From: Pseudomonas sp. BN102
Lineage (GTDB): Bacteria; Pseudomonadota; Gammaproteobacteria; Pseudomonadales; Pseudomonadaceae
Assembly (NCBI RefSeq): GCF_029871245.1
Contig: NZ_SSON01000080.1
Coordinates: 124,001-188,000, forward strand
Length of the DNA stretch: 64,000 bases
Direction of reading: 5' to 3'
The position numbers and the translations under genes are program-made. The notes below the pieces were generated by a model, which was not told the origin of the DNA, made no database searches, and saw only the letters and a list, made by a program, of their open reading frames with translations. Positions 42,006 through 49,529 of the stretch are shown here, piece after piece. How positions within the stretch are numbered: position 1 is the first letter of the stretch; each line of letters begins with the position of its first letter.

Positions 42006-42473
42006 TCAGAAAAAACGCGTGCCCCTGATGCGGCAATCATCGATGCCCGCAGGTGGAGTCTCTTCGCTGGGAACTGCGAAGCCTTGGCTGTCCAAGCCAA
42101 CGACGGACTCGACTTCCAGGCAGTCGATACCCTCCTCTACCGGCAGCGAAAAGAGCTCTACGGTTTCGGCAAGCTCGATCCGATGCACCTCAGTACCCAG
42201 CGACACCCCATTGCTGAATACCTCCAGGCTCAGGTCGACGTATCGAATGTCTTCGTCTTCGGCGCGGCTCAGGACGCCGACGAAGGTGGCTTCCTCTTCG
42301 ATGTCCTGGACCCAGTGCGCGCGCAGCTGGGCGTGGGCGACTGCTGCGCTGGAAGCGAAGCAGCAAGTGAACGCCAGGATCAGCAGGCTCGCGGCCTTCC
42401 TGAATTGCCCGCCCACGGGCAGGAGCAGCCTGCCCAGGCTGCGTGGAGTAAGGTCGGCATGATCAATCATCAT
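42006..42473 (-). CDS. Secreted protein of unknown function
   Basis: A 155-residue protein whose signal peptide is preceded by a long N-region: hydrophobic SLLILAFTCCFASSAAVAHA at about 29-48. Mature part about 107 residues, acidic, with DIRYVDLSLEVFSNGVSLGT and two cysteines (DCLEVES, DDCRIRG). No family recognised. An ATG at 42470 is an alternative start. It lies 24 bases after the OB-fold membrane gene, so it is in the same operon as that gene and the DUF3313 lipoprotein. Confidence 0.7.
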   Translation of the reverse strand: MMIDHADLTPRSLGRLLLPVGGQFRKAASLLILAFTCCFASSAAVAHAQLRAHWVQDIEEEATFVGVLSRAEDEDIRYVDLSLEVFSNGVSLGTEVHRIELAETVELFSLPVEEGIDCLEVESVVGLDSQGFAVPSEETPPAGIDDCRIRGTRFF

Positions 42474-42497
42474 CGGACTGGACCATTTCAGGGTGGA

Positions 42498-43589
42498 TCA
42501 CCGGCTGGATACATGGCTGGCCAAGGGCGGCAGGGCCAGCCACGTGCGCCAGCGATCGAGATCGCCCCTGGCCATCTCGAACAGGCTTCGCGTGCTCAAC
42601 GCTTCCAGGGAACTGATGCACGCCTCGAGCGCAGTTGCTTCGACACGGCAGGGGTTTGCCGCCGGTAGCCTGGTGCCCGTCAGGTAGGTCGCCAGAAAGT
42701 AGGAAGCCGCGAAGTCGGAGGGAAATTCATGCACGCCGCCACCATGCAGCCAGGCACTCATCTTCTCGGCAAGGTGGCTCGCGTAATCCTTGGCGTCACG
42801 ACTGAAGTCGGCCGACTCGCAGCCCTCCAGATAGATAAGACTGGCAGTGTCGTTGAGAACCCGTCCGCGAACGCTGCAGTACAACCCGACATATTCGCCC
42901 TCTATCAAGGGCCCGCTATATCGCCCCACGTCCCGGTGAAGTTCGGCCTGGACATTGGAAAAATCATCGTTACCGGGAAGTTCAACGATAACGTCGTCGG
43001 CAAAATTAACGCGCACACCGACGATTTCACCGCTGACGATTATCTTCTTGCCCTTGTAGAGCTCTTCCGCTGCCAACTCGTCATCCTTATAGATACTCGC
43101 CAACCTGGAACTTGGCAGGCGCTCGACCGGCCTGACCATGGCCAATTCGACAAGGGCCGACTTACCTCCCGCCAGCCCTATCAGGTAATCCTGCTCCATG
43201 ACATTGCGAAAGAAACTCAACGCCCCCTGGTCAACTTCCGGCCCGGAGGATTTATCGGCCTTTTCTTCCCCATCGCCGTCGAATAGCGACTGGAAATATC
43301 CGGAGACCTTTGCCAGATCCTTCGACAGTGCATCCGGAATTTCAGAACTTATCGAGACATAGGCGCCAATCAGAAATAGCGGAAAGGCCAGTGTCGCGAA
43401 GACAATGCCATCGATCGACTTGCCAACAAGGCGATTAACGATATTCCAGAGGTCCGGGCAGAGCAGGACTGCCGCGACAAAAATGGCCGTTCCTCCTGCA
43501 AACGAACTGTTGATCGCCCCCACGGACAGGACTGCCAGCAGGCAGCAGGACACCCAGCAGAAAAAGCGGAAAACACTCTCGACTCTCAA
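42498..43589 (-). CDS. Membrane protein with a tRNA_anti-like OB domain
   Basis: A 363-residue protein. Three or so N-terminal hydrophobic segments (about 9-27, 33-45, 62-80), then a soluble part. Residues about 160-255 look like an OB_MXAN5187/tRNA_anti-like domain: SRLASIYKDDELAAEELYKG, KKIIVSGEIVGVRVNFADDV, ending in a cysteine-containing LYCSVRGRVLNDTASLIYLE. The C-terminal 100 residues are helical. Function unknown; the family appears in envelope and putative signalling proteins. It heads the minus-strand operon 42498-42006-41320 and is divergent from the SLT-type lipoprotein. Confidence 0.8.
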   Translation of the reverse strand: MRVESVFRFFCWVSCCLLAVLSVGAINSSFAGGTAIFVAAVLLCPDLWNIVNRLVGKSIDGIVFATLAFPLFLIGAYVSISSEIPDALSKDLAKVSGYFQSLFDGDGEEKADKSSGPEVDQGALSFFRNVMEQDYLIGLAGGKSALVELAMVRPVERLPSSRLASIYKDDELAAEELYKGKKIIVSGEIVGVRVNFADDVIVELPGNDDFSNVQAELHRDVGRYSGPLIEGEYVGLYCSVRGRVLNDTASLIYLEGCESADFSRDAKDYASHLAEKMSAWLHGGGVHEFPSDFAASYFLATYLTGTRLPAANPCRVEATALEACISSLEALSTRSLFEMARGDLDRWRTWLALPPLASHVSSR

Positions 43590-43836
43590 CTGTCTTCACT
43601 CGCCGAACATTAGGAAATTAAGCCACGCAGAGTCCGATAACCGACTCTCGCCATGGCACGTTACGGAAATTATCCCTGGGAGCGAAGCCAATCAAAGTCA
43701 TCAATATTCATTTTCTATCAAATCACCCCATCCGCCCCTGAAAGACGTATCAATCCAGACTATCGACTCAGTACTATTCCGCTTTCTCGCCAGAGTCTGG
43801 CTTCGCAACTTTCAAGTTCATCACCACGGAGTTCAG

Positions 43837-44466
43837 ATGCGCTACTCCAACAGGCGAACGATCGCCTCCATTGCGGTACTTTTCGCACTGCTGATGTCTG
43901 GTTGCGCAGTATCGCCACCCGCCGACCAAAGTAATATCTGCTCGATATTCAGGGAAAAGTCAGGCTGGCACGAAAGTGCGCTGGATATGCAGGAGCGCTG
44001 GAATGTCCCCCTGTATGTGCCAATGGCCTTCATGCAGCAGGAGTCAAGTTTCCGTAGCGACGCCCTGCCTCCTAGGCGTTATGCATTGGGTTTCATTCCT
44101 TGGGGGCGGGTAAGTTCCGCCTATGGGTACAGCCAGGCCAAGACAGAGACCTGGAGTGACTACCGCAAGGAAACCGGCAACTGGGGAGCGGAACGGGACG
44201 ACTTTGGCGATGCCATGGATTTCATGGGTTGGTACATCAGCAAGACGCAGAAAGAAAACGGGATATCCGTCTCCAACGCCTCCGCCCAGTACCTGAATTA
44301 TCACGAAGGCTGGGGCGGATATCGCAAGCGCAGCTACGAGCGGAAGCCCTGGTTGAAAACTGTCGCGGGGCGGGTCGGGGATCGGTCCGAGACGTACAGC
44401 CGGCAATACCAGGGCTGCAAGCAAAGCTTGCCGGATGGATTCTTCGAGCGGCTTTTCAGCTCTTGA
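43837..44466 (+). CDS. SLT-type lipoprotein (COG4764-like lytic transglycosylase)
   Basis: A 209-residue lipoprotein: signal and lipobox LLMSGC (Cys24), then a lysozyme-like domain with WNVPLYVPMAFMQQESSFRS, whose Glu in QQESS is the expected catalytic residue, GFIPWGRVSSAYGYSQAKTE, and QYLNYHEGWGGYRKRSY. This is the COG4764 type of single-domain transglycosylase-like lipoprotein. It likely cuts peptidoglycan from the envelope side. The frame is open from 43405, but the signal peptide fixes the start at 43837. It is convergent with the ToxS-like gene, with a hairpin between. Confidence 0.85.
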   Translation: MRYSNRRTIASIAVLFALLMSGCAVSPPADQSNICSIFREKSGWHESALDMQERWNVPLYVPMAFMQQESSFRSDALPPRRYALGFIPWGRVSSAYGYSQAKTETWSDYRKETGNWGAERDDFGDAMDFMGWYISKTQKENGISVSNASAQYLNYHEGWGGYRKRSYERKPWLKTVAGRVGDRSETYSRQYQGCKQSLPDGFFERLFSS

Positions 44467-44490
44467 ACCGGGGCGCCGCCAACCTGGCTC

Positions 44491-44514
44491 GAATCCCCCG
44501 TTGGCGGGGGATTC
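44491..44514. terminator. Bidirectional hairpin between SLT lipoprotein and ToxS-like gene
   Basis: A perfect 9-bp stem, GAATCCCCC/GGGGGATTC, with a six-base loop, lying 24 bases past the lipoprotein stop and 12 bases past the ToxS-like stop. No long T-run in either direction. Confidence 0.6.
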
Positions 44515-44526
44515 ACCGCTATCACC

Positions 44527-45000
44527 TTATCGGTAAAGACAGCGGACGTAGTCCAGTTCCTGGACGTAGTAGCAGATGGTGTTCTCCACCTGGGTCGGCA
44601 AGAACTCAAGGTGCAGGGCCGCCCCGGTCGCCAGGCCGTACTGTCGGCCGAAGAACACGTCCGGAACTTCGCTCAGCCCGGAAAGCGGGTTGCTGCGGCT
44701 GCTCTGCGCCTGCTGGATCTCGAGTTCCAGGGTGCGCCTGCCAAAACTCACCGCCTTCGCAGACAGGGAGGCGTAATTCAGGTTCGCGTCCGACTTTTCG
44801 ATCACGGCGAGGCTCAGGGTGTCGCCGATGATCAGCCGCTCTTCCGAGTGGATCATCTCGCCGCTGTTCAGGACAATGTTGTTCGTGCCGTGGTAGGAAA
44901 CCCCCTTGGTATAGGCGGGCCGGTCGAAGACGATTCCGGCCAGGGCCAGCAATGCCATGCCGGAAAGAATGAACAGGTGCTTGAAACGGACGAAGTTCAT
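44527..45000 (-). CDS. ToxS-like periplasmic partner protein
   Basis: A 157-residue protein with a single N-terminal membrane anchor (FKHLFILSGMALLALAGIVF, about 7-26) and a periplasmic domain of about 130 residues ending CYYVQELDYVRCLYR with two cysteines. Its ATG overlaps the stop of the ToxR-like gene (ATGA at 45000-44997), so the two are translationally coupled. Size, topology and position match ToxS, the chaperone of ToxR, but sequence similarity is not evident by eye. The call is by architecture. Confidence 0.65.
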   Translation of the reverse strand: MNFVRFKHLFILSGMALLALAGIVFDRPAYTKGVSYHGTNNIVLNSGEMIHSEERLIIGDTLSLAVIEKSDANLNYASLSAKAVSFGRRTLELEIQQAQSSRSNPLSGLSEVPDVFFGRQYGLATGAALHLEFLPTQVENTICYYVQELDYVRCLYR

Positions 45001-45842
45001 TGGCTGTCCTCCAGGCACTTGCGGACCATTGCGAGTTTCAGGTTTTCCATCTTGTTGTCTTCGGAAAACATCAGGTTGCCGGTCCTTCCATCCGCCCTCA
45101 CACAACTCAAGTCAAAGAGCCTGTTCGCCTTGTTGACCCAAACCTCTCCTGCCGGGTGAACATCCCGGGACTCCAGTACGGGTTTGAAGTCTGCCATCAA
45201 CCTTTCGGTTTCCGCTTCGTTCACGCCGACGAACTGGTAGGTCACCGGCCCCTTGACCACAGTTGCAATAGCCAGTTCGGAGCCCATCCCATCGAACAGT
45301 CCGCCTCTATAGCAGAAAACCGCAACAAGCAGCCCTGACATCAATACATAAGCTGGCAACAGCAACCTTCCCCAGTCGAACTTCATCCCGGTACCGTGCA
45401 ACACTTCCGCCTGCACCGGTTCGGGAGCATTTTCATTCGACAAGCTGATTTCCTCAGCCACGGTTTCTTCGGTTTCCTCGGCGGAAGCCGCGCCAACTTC
45501 GTCGACTACATAACTGGCATTGAATCGATAGCCACGCCTTGGAACTGTCTGCAACAAGTCGTGATCACGACCGTCGTTGATCAGGTTGCGCAAGGTGAAT
45601 ATCGCCTGGTTCAAACTTCCTGCAGCGACGACGCGATTATCCCAGGCGAACTCCATGATCTCGTTGCGACTCTTTATTTCTCCGGGCTCCAGCAACAGCA
45701 GTTGAAGGAGTCGCGATTCCGCATAGGCCAAAGTGACGGAGTTCACCTCGCCCCCCTGCGGCCCGAAACTCAATTGATTGGTTGCAGCGTCGAGAGTCGC
45801 CGTATCGCCATTCTTCAATAAAAACTGAAACTTGTTTCTCAT
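44997..45842 (-). CDS. ToxR-like transmembrane winged-helix regulator
   Basis: A 281-residue protein. The cytoplasmic OmpR-type winged helix (about 20-108) has AESRLLQLLLLEPGEIKSRN, EFAWDNRVVAAGSLNQAIFT and TVPRRGYRFNASY, and lacks a receiver domain. An acidic linker (113-150) leads to one membrane helix (about 159-178) and a periplasmic domain with two cysteines, Cys247 and Cys276. ToxR has exactly this layout with two periplasmic cysteines. The ATG at 45842 follows GGAAAG; the frame is open to 46019. It is divergent from a DUF3313 lipoprotein and beta-barrel pair, its probable targets. Confidence 0.82.
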   Translation of the reverse strand: MRNKFQFLLKNGDTATLDAATNQLSFGPQGGEVNSVTLAYAESRLLQLLLLEPGEIKSRNEIMEFAWDNRVVAAGSLNQAIFTLRNLINDGRDHDLLQTVPRRGYRFNASYVVDEVGAASAEETEETVAEEISLSNENAPEPVQAEVLHGTGMKFDWGRLLLPAYVLMSGLLVAVFCYRGGLFDGMGSELAIATVVKGPVTYQFVGVNEAETERLMADFKPVLESRDVHPAGEVWVNKANRLFDLSCVRADGRTGNLMFSEDNKMENLKLAMVRKCLEDSQ

Positions 45843-46190
45843 GCTTTCCGGTGAATCTTGCACTGATAATGGATGACCGCCAGGCGGCTGCCTTATTTTC
45901 CCGCACAACTGGTCTTCAAAGTCGATCAAAAACCGAAAATAACGATTTTTGATTCGGTGTATCGACCTTCTCCAGTGAAAATTGCCCACACCACAATCGT
46001 GAGTGTGAGGCCCGACCATTCCATCCGTTGTCGCCCCCCGCCAGCCTAACCAGCCAAGGCGACCGATCCCCGAAGCTTAGCCAACATCGCCCCACTATCC
46101 AGCGATCTCGGCTAGCGCAGTGTTCTTTCTGCAATACCTCGGAAAACACGGCTGACGAAGCCCTTTGAATATCCGCTTCTGGAACTTTCC
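45843..46190. other. Divergent control region between ToxR-like and DUF3313 genes
   Basis: About 350 bases, locally AT-rich near 45925-45960 and free of supportable genes. It must hold both divergent promoters. No duplicated operator was recognised; the AT-rich block is where a ToxR-type regulator would be expected to bind. Confidence 0.45.
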
Positions 46191-46886
46191 ATGAACCTGA
46201 AATTACTTTCGATCATTCCATTCACGCTCTCGCTGGTCGGCTGCTCGATGGCCCCGAAGATTGACTCCAGCCATTCAGAGCAACTTGACAACCCCCTTGG
46301 GCATACCCAGGTCGAGAAGAGCGAAGACATGATTTACTGGAAACGGAATGACGTCCTTTTTGCTGCAAGTTATGACAAGAAGATATTCCTGAGTCCGACT
46401 GGGTTGGTTTCCGCCGCGGATGGTGCCAGCCAGGACCTCGACTCGGCGGAAGAACGGAAAATTCTCAACCGTTTCCGCTCCCAACTGCAACACGAACTTT
46501 TATCCGCAGGTTACGAACTCGTCGACACCCCCACTCCGCGCTCCCTCGCACTCAAGGTGTCGATAGCCGATATCAAGCGGACGCCGCGGGATATGAGCGT
46601 CATGGAATACGTCCCGATTGGATTCCTCCTCGGCCTGGGCATGCACACGGCCGGCTTGCGGGATGAAACGATCTATCTGTTCTTCAAGACCGAAGTCACC
46701 GACGGCATGAACGGGGAAACCTTCGGCCAGGCCGTGAACCGGGTGCGCAGCGCGGATATAGACCCGTCCGACTCGCCCGTTGCCGAAGATCTCTACCCCG
46801 CAATCGACGCCAAGGCGCGACAACTTCGCGAGCGACTGGATCGCGAGTTCCAGGGCGAGAACGCCCTACATGCCACTTCCAACTAA
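46191..46886 (+). CDS. DUF3313 lipoprotein B
   Basis: A 231-residue lipoprotein: signal and lipobox LSLVGC (Cys18), then DUF3313 with DMIYWKRNDVLFAASYDKKI, RSQLQHELLSAGYELVDTPT and a longer central insert (PIGFLLGLGMHTAGLRDETI) that is hydrophobic and absent from paralogue A at 41320. It ends RQLRERLDREFQGENAL, close to the end of A (REARERLDRAFQR). It is followed after 37 bases by the beta-barrel gene in the same direction. Confidence 0.85.
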   Translation: MNLKLLSIIPFTLSLVGCSMAPKIDSSHSEQLDNPLGHTQVEKSEDMIYWKRNDVLFAASYDKKIFLSPTGLVSAADGASQDLDSAEERKILNRFRSQLQHELLSAGYELVDTPTPRSLALKVSIADIKRTPRDMSVMEYVPIGFLLGLGMHTAGLRDETIYLFFKTEVTDGMNGETFGQAVNRVRSADIDPSDSPVAEDLYPAIDAKARQLRERLDREFQGENALHATSN

Positions 46887-46923
46887 ACCGGAAACCCCCT
46901 AACAGGAACCATCAGGTAGAAAG

Positions 46924-47424
46924 ATGAAATTCGGAAAACACCTTGCTGCAACCCTGCTCACCCTCGCTTCCTTTGGCGCCGTTGCGGACGACAGAGGGCT
47001 TTATGTGGGTGCCGGTGTGACCCACGTGGAAACGGATGAACACAGCCTCGGCGACAGCGATAACAGCTACAAGGCCTACGCGGGTTACCGCTTCAATCCG
47101 TACCTGGCAATTGAAGGCGCAGTGGTCGACCTGGGCGAGTTCGAAGGCGATGGGCAACGCTTCGACGGCAATTCCGTCCAGGCCGCGGTGCACCTCGGTG
47201 TCCCGATCGGCGACCGGATCCGCCTGTTCGCCAGTGGCGGCGTCCATGCCTGGGATGCCGAAGGAGATTCCGCCGGGGATGACAATGACATGGACCTCAC
47301 CTACGGTGCCGGCGTCGAACTCGACCTGTTCAGGAATATCGGCGTTCGTGTGGAGCAGGAAGTCCTGAAAGTCGGTGATATCGACCTGGACCAGACCAGC
47401 GCCTCCGTCTACTTCATTTTCTGA
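46924..47424 (+). CDS. Small outer-membrane beta-barrel protein (OmpA/OmpX-like)
   Basis: A 166-residue protein: signal peptide 1-20 (ends AVA), then alternating beta strands (GLYVGAGVTHVETDEHSLGD, YKAYAGYRFNPYLAIEGAVV, LTYGAGVELDLFRNIGVRVE) and a C-terminal Phe in SASVYFIF, the sorting signal for BAM insertion. Eight strands are likely. It probably forms an operon with the DUF3313 lipoprotein and is a candidate target of the ToxR-like regulator, as porins are of ToxR. Confidence 0.87.
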   Translation: MKFGKHLAATLLTLASFGAVADDRGLYVGAGVTHVETDEHSLGDSDNSYKAYAGYRFNPYLAIEGAVVDLGEFEGDGQRFDGNSVQAAVHLGVPIGDRIRLFASGGVHAWDAEGDSAGDDNDMDLTYGAGVELDLFRNIGVRVEQEVLKVGDIDLDQTSASVYFIF

Positions 47425-47509
47425 TTCGATCCACGGCGGCTCCTGCACTCGCAGCGAGCCGCTTCCCTCCCCTACCGGCCGCCCTGCGCCGGGTCGCTAC
47501 ACTCCTCCG

Positions 47510-49033
47510 TCAGCCACCGCCTGGGTCATCCTGCCGGCCGGCAAGCCTTTCCTGCCGCCGCTCCTCGGCCAGTTTGTAGGCAACGTAGTACTTGTAGACG
47601 TTGTTCACATAGTTGACGGTCTCGTTGCCCAGGAGCTGCCCAGTCGCGCGCTCGACGTTGTGAAGCCAGATATCCGGGTCCAGGCCGCGTTCCTGTGCCA
47701 GGCGCCTGGCCCGGCGCAGGTTGCCCGGCCCCGCGTTGTAGGCTGCCAGGAGCATGAACACCTTGTTGTCCGGGGTCAGGCCCGGATCATCCAGATAAGT
47801 GTTGGCGAGGAAACGCAGGTACTTGCTGGCGGCCTCGACATTCCTCTCGGCGCTGGTACTGACGCCGGCTACCCGCACATTGGGGTCCGCTGCCGTGGTC
47901 GGCAACACCTGCATGATGCCGACCGCGCCCCTGTCGCTGCGCGCGCTTTGATCCAGCCGCGACTCCTGGAAGGCCTGCGCCATCAGCATCAGGGGATCGA
48001 GGCCATACCTTTGCGCCTGCTTGTCGAAGGCATGGTGCAACGCCTTGAACGCTTCCTCCTCTTTCGCTGTGACACTGTCTGCCAGCAATCGCCCTTCCCG
48101 AATCTGGCGTGCATGCAGCCGCCTGCCGAACTCGGTGCCCAGGTGGTGCTCCGCGACGAACTCCGCGAGCACGGCCTTGAGCAACGGGTTGCCTTGGCGA
48201 AGCGCCCAGGCATATTCGCCGCCTGCATCCAGGCACAACGTTTCGTCGATACGGATGGCGCCGAGGAAAGGCTGCCACGCCTGAGCCACATAGCGGTCCA
48301 CCACAGCAGCCGCGACCCGGCCCGAATCGACCATCGCCAGCAGGTCCTCGGGTTCGAGACCGTCGTCCACCGGCACTATCCTGATGCTGGGCAAGCCCCG
48401 ATCCTGTAGTGCCTTGCTCAGCTTGATCAGCTTCCAGAACTGGCTGCTGAATGCCCGCACCGCGACCTCCTGGCCGGCGAGCTGGTCCAGGTGAGTGATG
48501 GGCTGCACGGCCGGTCCGGTCACCACGACCTGATGGACCTTCGAGTAGAAGGGGGCGCTGAACGCAACCGCGTCCAGGCGACGCTCATCGTCAGCCAGCA
48601 AGCCACCCGCAGCGATATCGCCCAGTCCGCGGAGCAGCCCCGGGATCAACAGGTCCCGCGATACCGGAACGAACATCACATGCCAACCCTGCACCGGGCC
48701 TTTCTGCGGATAGCGCTTGTTCAGCCACTGCTCGAGCGCCTTGCCGAACTCATGGCTGATCCCCTTCTGCTGGCCGCGCTCGATGTGGAAGTAGGTTTTG
48801 CTGTAGGGCACCAGGATGCGCAGGATGCGCCGCTCCGCGATCCGGTCGAAATCGTCGGTCTGTACAGCCGGTACATCCAGCGCCAAGGATTGCAGGTGAC
48901 CAGCGGGCGCCCCGTCGGGCTTTGCATCGGCGCAAGCGGGATTCATGGCCAGGGCGAAAAGGGAAAGCGCGGCAACCCGGACGGAAGCACGCAGGGGCGG
49001 GCGAAACGGAAAACGTACCACGGGTATCTCCAT
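47510..49033 (-). CDS. MltF-like lytic transglycosylase
   Basis: A 507-residue exported protein: signal peptide to about 36 (NPACADA), an SBP_bac_3 solute-binding domain (about 65-300, RRILRILVPYSKTYFHIERG, DIAAGGLLADDERR), and an SLT domain (335-475) with GLDPLMLMAQAFQESRLDQS, catalytic Glu357, then GAVGIMQVLPTTA and LLAAYNAGPGNLRRARRLA. This is the MltF layout. It cleaves peptidoglycan in the periplasm under control of its binding domain. The second cysteine-free start region makes a lipoprotein less likely. The open frame extends to 49114; the ATG at 49033 precedes the signal peptide. Confidence 0.87.
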   Translation of the reverse strand: MEIPVVRFPFRPPLRASVRVAALSLFALAMNPACADAKPDGAPAGHLQSLALDVPAVQTDDFDRIAERRILRILVPYSKTYFHIERGQQKGISHEFGKALEQWLNKRYPQKGPVQGWHVMFVPVSRDLLIPGLLRGLGDIAAGGLLADDERRLDAVAFSAPFYSKVHQVVVTGPAVQPITHLDQLAGQEVAVRAFSSQFWKLIKLSKALQDRGLPSIRIVPVDDGLEPEDLLAMVDSGRVAAAVVDRYVAQAWQPFLGAIRIDETLCLDAGGEYAWALRQGNPLLKAVLAEFVAEHHLGTEFGRRLHARQIREGRLLADSVTAKEEEAFKALHHAFDKQAQRYGLDPLMLMAQAFQESRLDQSARSDRGAVGIMQVLPTTAADPNVRVAGVSTSAERNVEAASKYLRFLANTYLDDPGLTPDNKVFMLLAAYNAGPGNLRRARRLAQERGLDPDIWLHNVERATGQLLGNETVNYVNNVYKYYVAYKLAEERRQERLAGRQDDPGGG

Positions 49034-49046
49034 CGGCAACTTGAAC

Positions 49047-49439
49047 TCATGGATCCCTGGCTTCACGCCCGCCCGCGATAAGACCGGAATACCGATGATG
49101 ATTCGAATCAACAATCGTCAATTCGGACCCTGTTGCCGCCACGCCATAGAGAAGATTGGCGCCGAGCGAGTCGCCCTCCAGCACCGCCTTGAACGGCTGC
49201 TGGCTTTTCCATTCAGTGTGTTGCGGGGCCAGGCGCTCGACCTCGGCAAGGGCGAACAGGACCTGGAAGTACATGAGCTGTTCGCTCCACAGCGTGCCGT
49301 CGTTATCGAACACCGCAATGCGTTCGGCTGGCGCGACGAAGTCCTTGGATCCCTCGGCGGTGACTGCCTCGACGAACTCGATTATGGCCTTCCTGGGAGG
49401 GCCATCCTGCCAGGATGGCAAGGGTTCGGCATCCCGCAA
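49047..49439 (-). pseudogene. HAD phosphatase remnant (phosphoserine-phosphatase-like)
   Basis: The frame holds a piece of a secreted HAD phosphatase: PLPSWQDGPPRKAIIEFVEA, the catalytic motif I in RIAVFDNDGTLWSEQLMYFQ, then HTEWKSQQPFKAVLEGD. Family members are about 330 residues with an N-terminal signal peptide. Here the signal peptide is gone, and homology stops after about 100 residues, near 49120, with no motif II, III or IV. It cannot be an active enzyme. Confidence 0.7.
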
Positions 49440-49529
49440 ATGAGAGGCACCATCATCCGTGCGGCGTCAGCGAAGTATTGCTCGCAATCCCATCTTTTCC
49501 ATGCGCAGCCAGGCCCACCCCAAGACGGG

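Noticed and set aside
40239-43853. Seventeen identical bases (cagatgcgctactccaa) at the starts of the TetR gene and the SLT lipoprotein
   Set aside because: The proteins are unrelated after MRYS and the flanks differ; most likely coincidence of start context.
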